Positions 7,045 through 9,192 of a stretch of DNA of 9,192 nucleotides are shown here, piece by piece. The notes beneath the pieces were generated by a model. It saw nothing but the letters and a program-made list of their open reading frames with translations. It made no database searches and was not told the origin of the DNA. This DNA is from Fusobacterium sp. (GTDB lineage Bacteria > Fusobacteriota > Fusobacteriia > Fusobacteriales > Fusobacteriaceae). The translations under genes and the position numbers were made by a program. The stretch spans positions 1 to 9,192 of the forward strand of contig JAUNAY010000044.1 in the NCBI GenBank assembly GCA_030527385.1, written 5' to 3'. Position 1 is the stretch's first letter. The number at the start of each line of letters is the position of its first letter.

Positions 7045-9021
7045 AAACTCAAGCAATAATTTCTTCAATCTGTTCATCTCATCTCTTTTTACTATTGCTG
7101 TTTCAAAATCTAACTCTTTTGAAAGTTGAACAATCTCTTTTTGTAATTTTGCGATCTCTTTTTCTATATCTTTTACTGATGTAAAACTTTTTTTAGCTTT
7201 ACTTTCTTGCTCTTCAGGTAAACCATAATCTAAGTTTACTAACTCTTCACTTATCTCTTTAATTATATTTTTAGGATCTATTCCGTGAGAAATATTATAT
7301 CTATTTTGAATTTCTCTTCTTCTAGCTGTTTCTGTAATAGCCTCTTGCATTGAATCTGTAATCATATCTCCATATAGAATTACTCTTCCCTCTACATTTC
7401 TTGCGGCTCTTCCAATAGTTTGAACAAGTGATCTTCTGCTTCTTAAAAATCCCTCTTTATCTGCTTCTAAAATTGCCACAAGAGAAACTTCTGGTATATC
7501 AAGTCCCTCTCTTAAAAGGTTTATTCCTACTAAAACATCAAACTCTCCCTTTCTAAGTCCAGTTATGATCTCAACTCTCTCTAAAGTATCTATATCAGAG
7601 TGCATATATTTTACCTTCACACCCAATTCTAAATAATATTCAGTCAATTCTTCTGCCATTTTTTTAGTTAATGTTGTAACCAATACTCTCTCTTTTTTTT
7701 CAGCTCTTTTTCTAATCTCTTCTAACAAATCATCAACTTGATTAGTAGTAGGTCTCACTTCTATCTCTGGATCAAGTATTCCAGTAGGTCTTATAAGTTG
7801 TTCTGCCATTATTCCCCCAGAACTTTCTATCTCAAAATCTCCTGGAGTAGCTGAAACAAATACTGTTTGTTTAGACAACTTCCTAAACTCTTCAAATTTT
7901 AAAGGTCTATTATCTAAGGCAGCTTTTAACCTAAATCCATTTTCTACTAGAGCTGTTTTTCTTGCTCTATCTCCATTATACATTCCTCTTATTTGAGGAA
8001 TAGTTATATGTGATTCATCTATGAAAATTAAAAAATCATCTGGAAAATACTCTAATAAAGTATCTGGAGTCTCTCCTGGCTTTTTCCCCGAAAGATACCT
8101 TGAATAGTTTTCTATTCCTTTACAATGTCCTATCTCTCTTATCATCTCTATGTCATAATCTGTTCTTTGCTTTAATCTTTGAGCTTCCAAAAGTTTTCCT
8201 TTTTTCTCAAACTCCTCAACTTCTAATTTCATATCCTTTTGAATCTCTTTTATAATTTTTTCATTGTCTCCATCTGCTGTTAAATATTGAGTTGCTGGAT
8301 ATATCATTATTCTTTCTAAATTTTTTCTTATCTTCTGTCCAGTTAAAGTATTAATCTCTGAAATTTCTTCTAAATCATCTCCCCAATACTCTAACCTATA
8401 CCCTGTTTCCATATATGATGGATATATATCAATTACATCACCTTTTATTCTAAATTTTCCTCTTTCAAATGCTATATCATTTCTCTCATATCTAATGCTT
8501 ACTAATCTTTCTATCAATTCTTTTCTATCAATACCTGTTTTTCTATCTATTGGTATAGTCATCTTTTTATAAGTTTCAGCAGAACCTAATCCATAGATAG
8601 CTGATACCGAAGCTACTATTATTACATCTCTTCTATTTATTAAAGCCGCTGTTGCTGCGTGTCTTAATTTTTCTATTTCATCATTTATTGAAGAATCTTT
8701 CTCTATATATGTGTCAGTAGTAACTATATAAGCTTCTGGTTGATAATAGTCATAGTAAGAAACAAAATATTCTACAGCATTTTCTGGAAAAAATTTTTTA
8801 TACTCTGCATATAACTGTGCAGCTAATGTTTTATTAGGAGCCAAAATCAAAGATGGTCTTTGAGTTTTTTCTATTACATTAGCTATTGTAAAAGTTTTTC
8901 CTGATCCTGTCACTCCTAAAAGCACTTGATCCTTTACCCCATTTTTTATATTTTCACTTAATTCTCTTATCGCTTCTGGTTGATCTCCAGTAGGAGTATA
9001 GTTTGAATGTATTTTAAACAT
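7042..9021 (-). CDS. uvrB: Excinuclease ABC subunit B
   Basis: UvrB is the damage-verification subunit of nucleotide excision repair. UvrA loads it at lesions, it uses ATP and a beta-hairpin to clamp the damaged strand, and it recruits UvrC for incision. Counting from the start chosen here (659 residues), the protein has Walker A GVTGSGKT (36-43), the hairpin region YFVSYYDYYQPEAY (85-98), the DESH helicase box (335-338), QTIGRAARN (534-542) and a C-terminal UVR domain (about 617-652) that contacts UvrC. The open frame extends to an ATG at 9081, but I chose the ATG at 9019-9021. UvrB proteins characteristically begin MFKIHSNYTPTGDQPEAI, as here. GGAGG (9027-9031) lies 5 bases upstream, the 9081 ATG has no ribosome site, and a good -10 element lies between the two. 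uvrB heads the putative operon with xseA 13 bases downstream. uvrA and uvrC are not in the window. No SOS box is recognisable upstream. Confidence 0.97.
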   Translation of the reverse strand: MFKIHSNYTPTGDQPEAIRELSENIKNGVKDQVLLGVTGSGKTFTIANVIEKTQRPSLILAPNKTLAAQLYAEYKKFFPENAVEYFVSYYDYYQPEAYIVTTDTYIEKDSSINDEIEKLRHAATAALINRRDVIIVASVSAIYGLGSAETYKKMTIPIDRKTGIDRKELIERLVSIRYERNDIAFERGKFRIKGDVIDIYPSYMETGYRLEYWGDDLEEISEINTLTGQKIRKNLERIMIYPATQYLTADGDNEKIIKEIQKDMKLEVEEFEKKGKLLEAQRLKQRTDYDIEMIREIGHCKGIENYSRYLSGKKPGETPDTLLEYFPDDFLIFIDESHITIPQIRGMYNGDRARKTALVENGFRLKAALDNRPLKFEEFRKLSKQTVFVSATPGDFEIESSGGIMAEQLIRPTGILDPEIEVRPTTNQVDDLLEEIRKRAEKKERVLVTTLTKKMAEELTEYYLELGVKVKYMHSDIDTLERVEIITGLRKGEFDVLVGINLLREGLDIPEVSLVAILEADKEGFLRSRRSLVQTIGRAARNVEGRVILYGDMITDSMQEAITETARRREIQNRYNISHGIDPKNIIKEISEELVNLDYGLPEEQESKAKKSFTSVKDIEKEIAKLQKEIVQLSKELDFETAIVKRDEMNRLKKLLLEF

Positions 9022-9026
9022 ATAAG

Positions 9027-9031
9027 CCTCC
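9027..9031 (-). promoter_or_regulatory. Ribosome binding site that decides the uvrB start
   Basis: GGAGG on the minus strand is followed by the 5-base spacer CTTAT and the ATG at 9019-9021. The longer frame's ATG at 9079-9081 is preceded only by A/T-rich sequence with no purine-rich ribosome site at a usable distance. Confidence 0.8.
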
Positions 9032-9052
9032 ACTTCTATTTCTTCTTTTTTT

Positions 9053-9061
9053 ATTATATCA
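9053..9061 (-). promoter_or_regulatory. Extended -10 promoter element for uvrB
   Basis: The minus strand reads TGATATAAT, a perfect TATAAT (9053-9058) with the upstream TG of an extended -10. The best-spaced -35 hexamer, ATGGAT (9076-9081), is poor, which extended -10 promoters tolerate. Transcription would start near 9046 and give a leader of about 25 bases carrying GGAGG. A weaker alternative is TTTACA (9090-9095) with TAATAT (9068-9073) at a 16-base spacing. Confidence 0.6.
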
Positions 9062-9087
9062 CAAAGAATATTACTATCCATATAATT

Positions 9088-9164
9088 TTTGTAAACACCA
9101 TTTTCTTTTTTAATTTGTTTTACAAAATATTTAATTTAAAAATATATTGACTTTATTTGTAAAA
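9088..9164. repeat. Three copies of TTTGTAAA (one inverted) between the divergent promoters
   Basis: TTTGTAAA occurs at 9088-9095, its reverse complement TTTACAAA at 9119-9126, and TTTGTAAA again at 9156-9163. The last two extend to 9 matching bases (TTTTACAAA at 9118-9126 and TTTGTAAAA at 9156-9164) as a 29-base-spaced inverted repeat. The first copy overlaps a weak uvrB -35 candidate, and the third sits in the spacer of the rightward promoter. They could be operator half-sites, but low sequence complexity makes chance a real alternative. The rest of 9082-9192 is AT-rich with no gene visible. Confidence 0.35.
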
Positions 9165-9175
9165 TATTTTATAAT
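9147..9175 (+). promoter_or_regulatory. Near-consensus promoter pointing right, out of the window
   Basis: The plus strand reads TTGACT (9147-9152), a 17-base spacer and TATAAT (9170-9175). The -35 matches 5 of 6 consensus positions and the -10 matches all 6, at the optimal spacing. Transcription would start near 9182, about 10 bases before the window ends. No plus-strand gene within the window could use it, so it should serve a gene to the right, divergent from uvrB. Confidence 0.65.
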
Positions 9176-9192
9176 TCAGGTAGAAATTTTAG

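Noticed and set aside
6963..7184. Plus-strand open frame of 73 codons across the xseA-uvrB junction
   Set aside because: It is antisense to the two gene ends, with no ribosome site or promoter of note and a low-complexity product.
9022..9192. SOS (LexA) box upstream of uvrB
   Set aside because: Neither GAAC-N4-GTTC nor CTGT-N8-ACAG is present in this region.
1..9192. Mobile elements, CRISPR arrays, tRNA or rRNA genes
   Set aside because: I saw no terminal inverted repeats, transposase motifs, regularly spaced repeats or tRNA-like cloverleaf sequences. The Xer-type gene sits in a conserved housekeeping order, so I do not read it as a phage or island integrase.

Overview
The window is strongly AT-rich (about 30% G+C by eye). 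It carries seven protein-coding genes, all on the minus strand and tightly packed, in the transcription order uvrB, xseA, a secreted TPR-protein gene, dprA, topA, trmFO and a Xer-type recombinase cut by the left edge. The base composition, the sequence style and the order dprA-topA-trmFO-xer suggest a Fusobacterium-like organism (Fusobacteriota). A low-GC Bacillota host is the main alternative, because Bacillus subtilis has the matching order smf(dprA)-topA-trmFO(gid)-codV(xerC). I found no rRNA, tRNA, CRISPR array, insertion sequence or prophage gene.

Reading right to left: 9082-9192 is an AT-rich divergent intergenic region. It holds a near-consensus sigma70-type promoter pointing right, out of the window, and three copies of TTTGTAAA or its reverse complement. 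An extended -10 element for uvrB lies just inside the longest uvrB reading frame, so that gene should start at 9021 and not at 9081. uvrB, xseA, the TPR gene and dprA follow with gaps of 13, -4 and 11 bases. Two of the downstream Shine-Dalgarno sequences are built on the upstream stop codon, and one junction is an ATGA overlap. These four genes look like one translationally coupled unit.

A 90-base gap with a moderate candidate promoter separates dprA from topA. topA, trmFO and xer follow with gaps of 53 and 32 bases. The topA-trmFO gap holds a GC-rich hairpin. Both topA and dprA use TTG start codons.

By function this is a genome-maintenance neighbourhood: nucleotide excision repair (UvrB), single-strand DNA degradation (exonuclease VII large subunit), single-strand DNA and RecA handling (DprA), supercoil relaxation (TopA) and site-specific recombination (Xer). 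Two genes stand apart: the tRNA m5U54 methyltransferase TrmFO and a predicted exported TPR protein of unknown function. All named enzymes keep the active-site residues I could check. I do not see a new biological system here. The points worth a second look are start-site and regulatory details, the exported TPR protein inside the repair operon, and the divergent promoter with its repeated motif.
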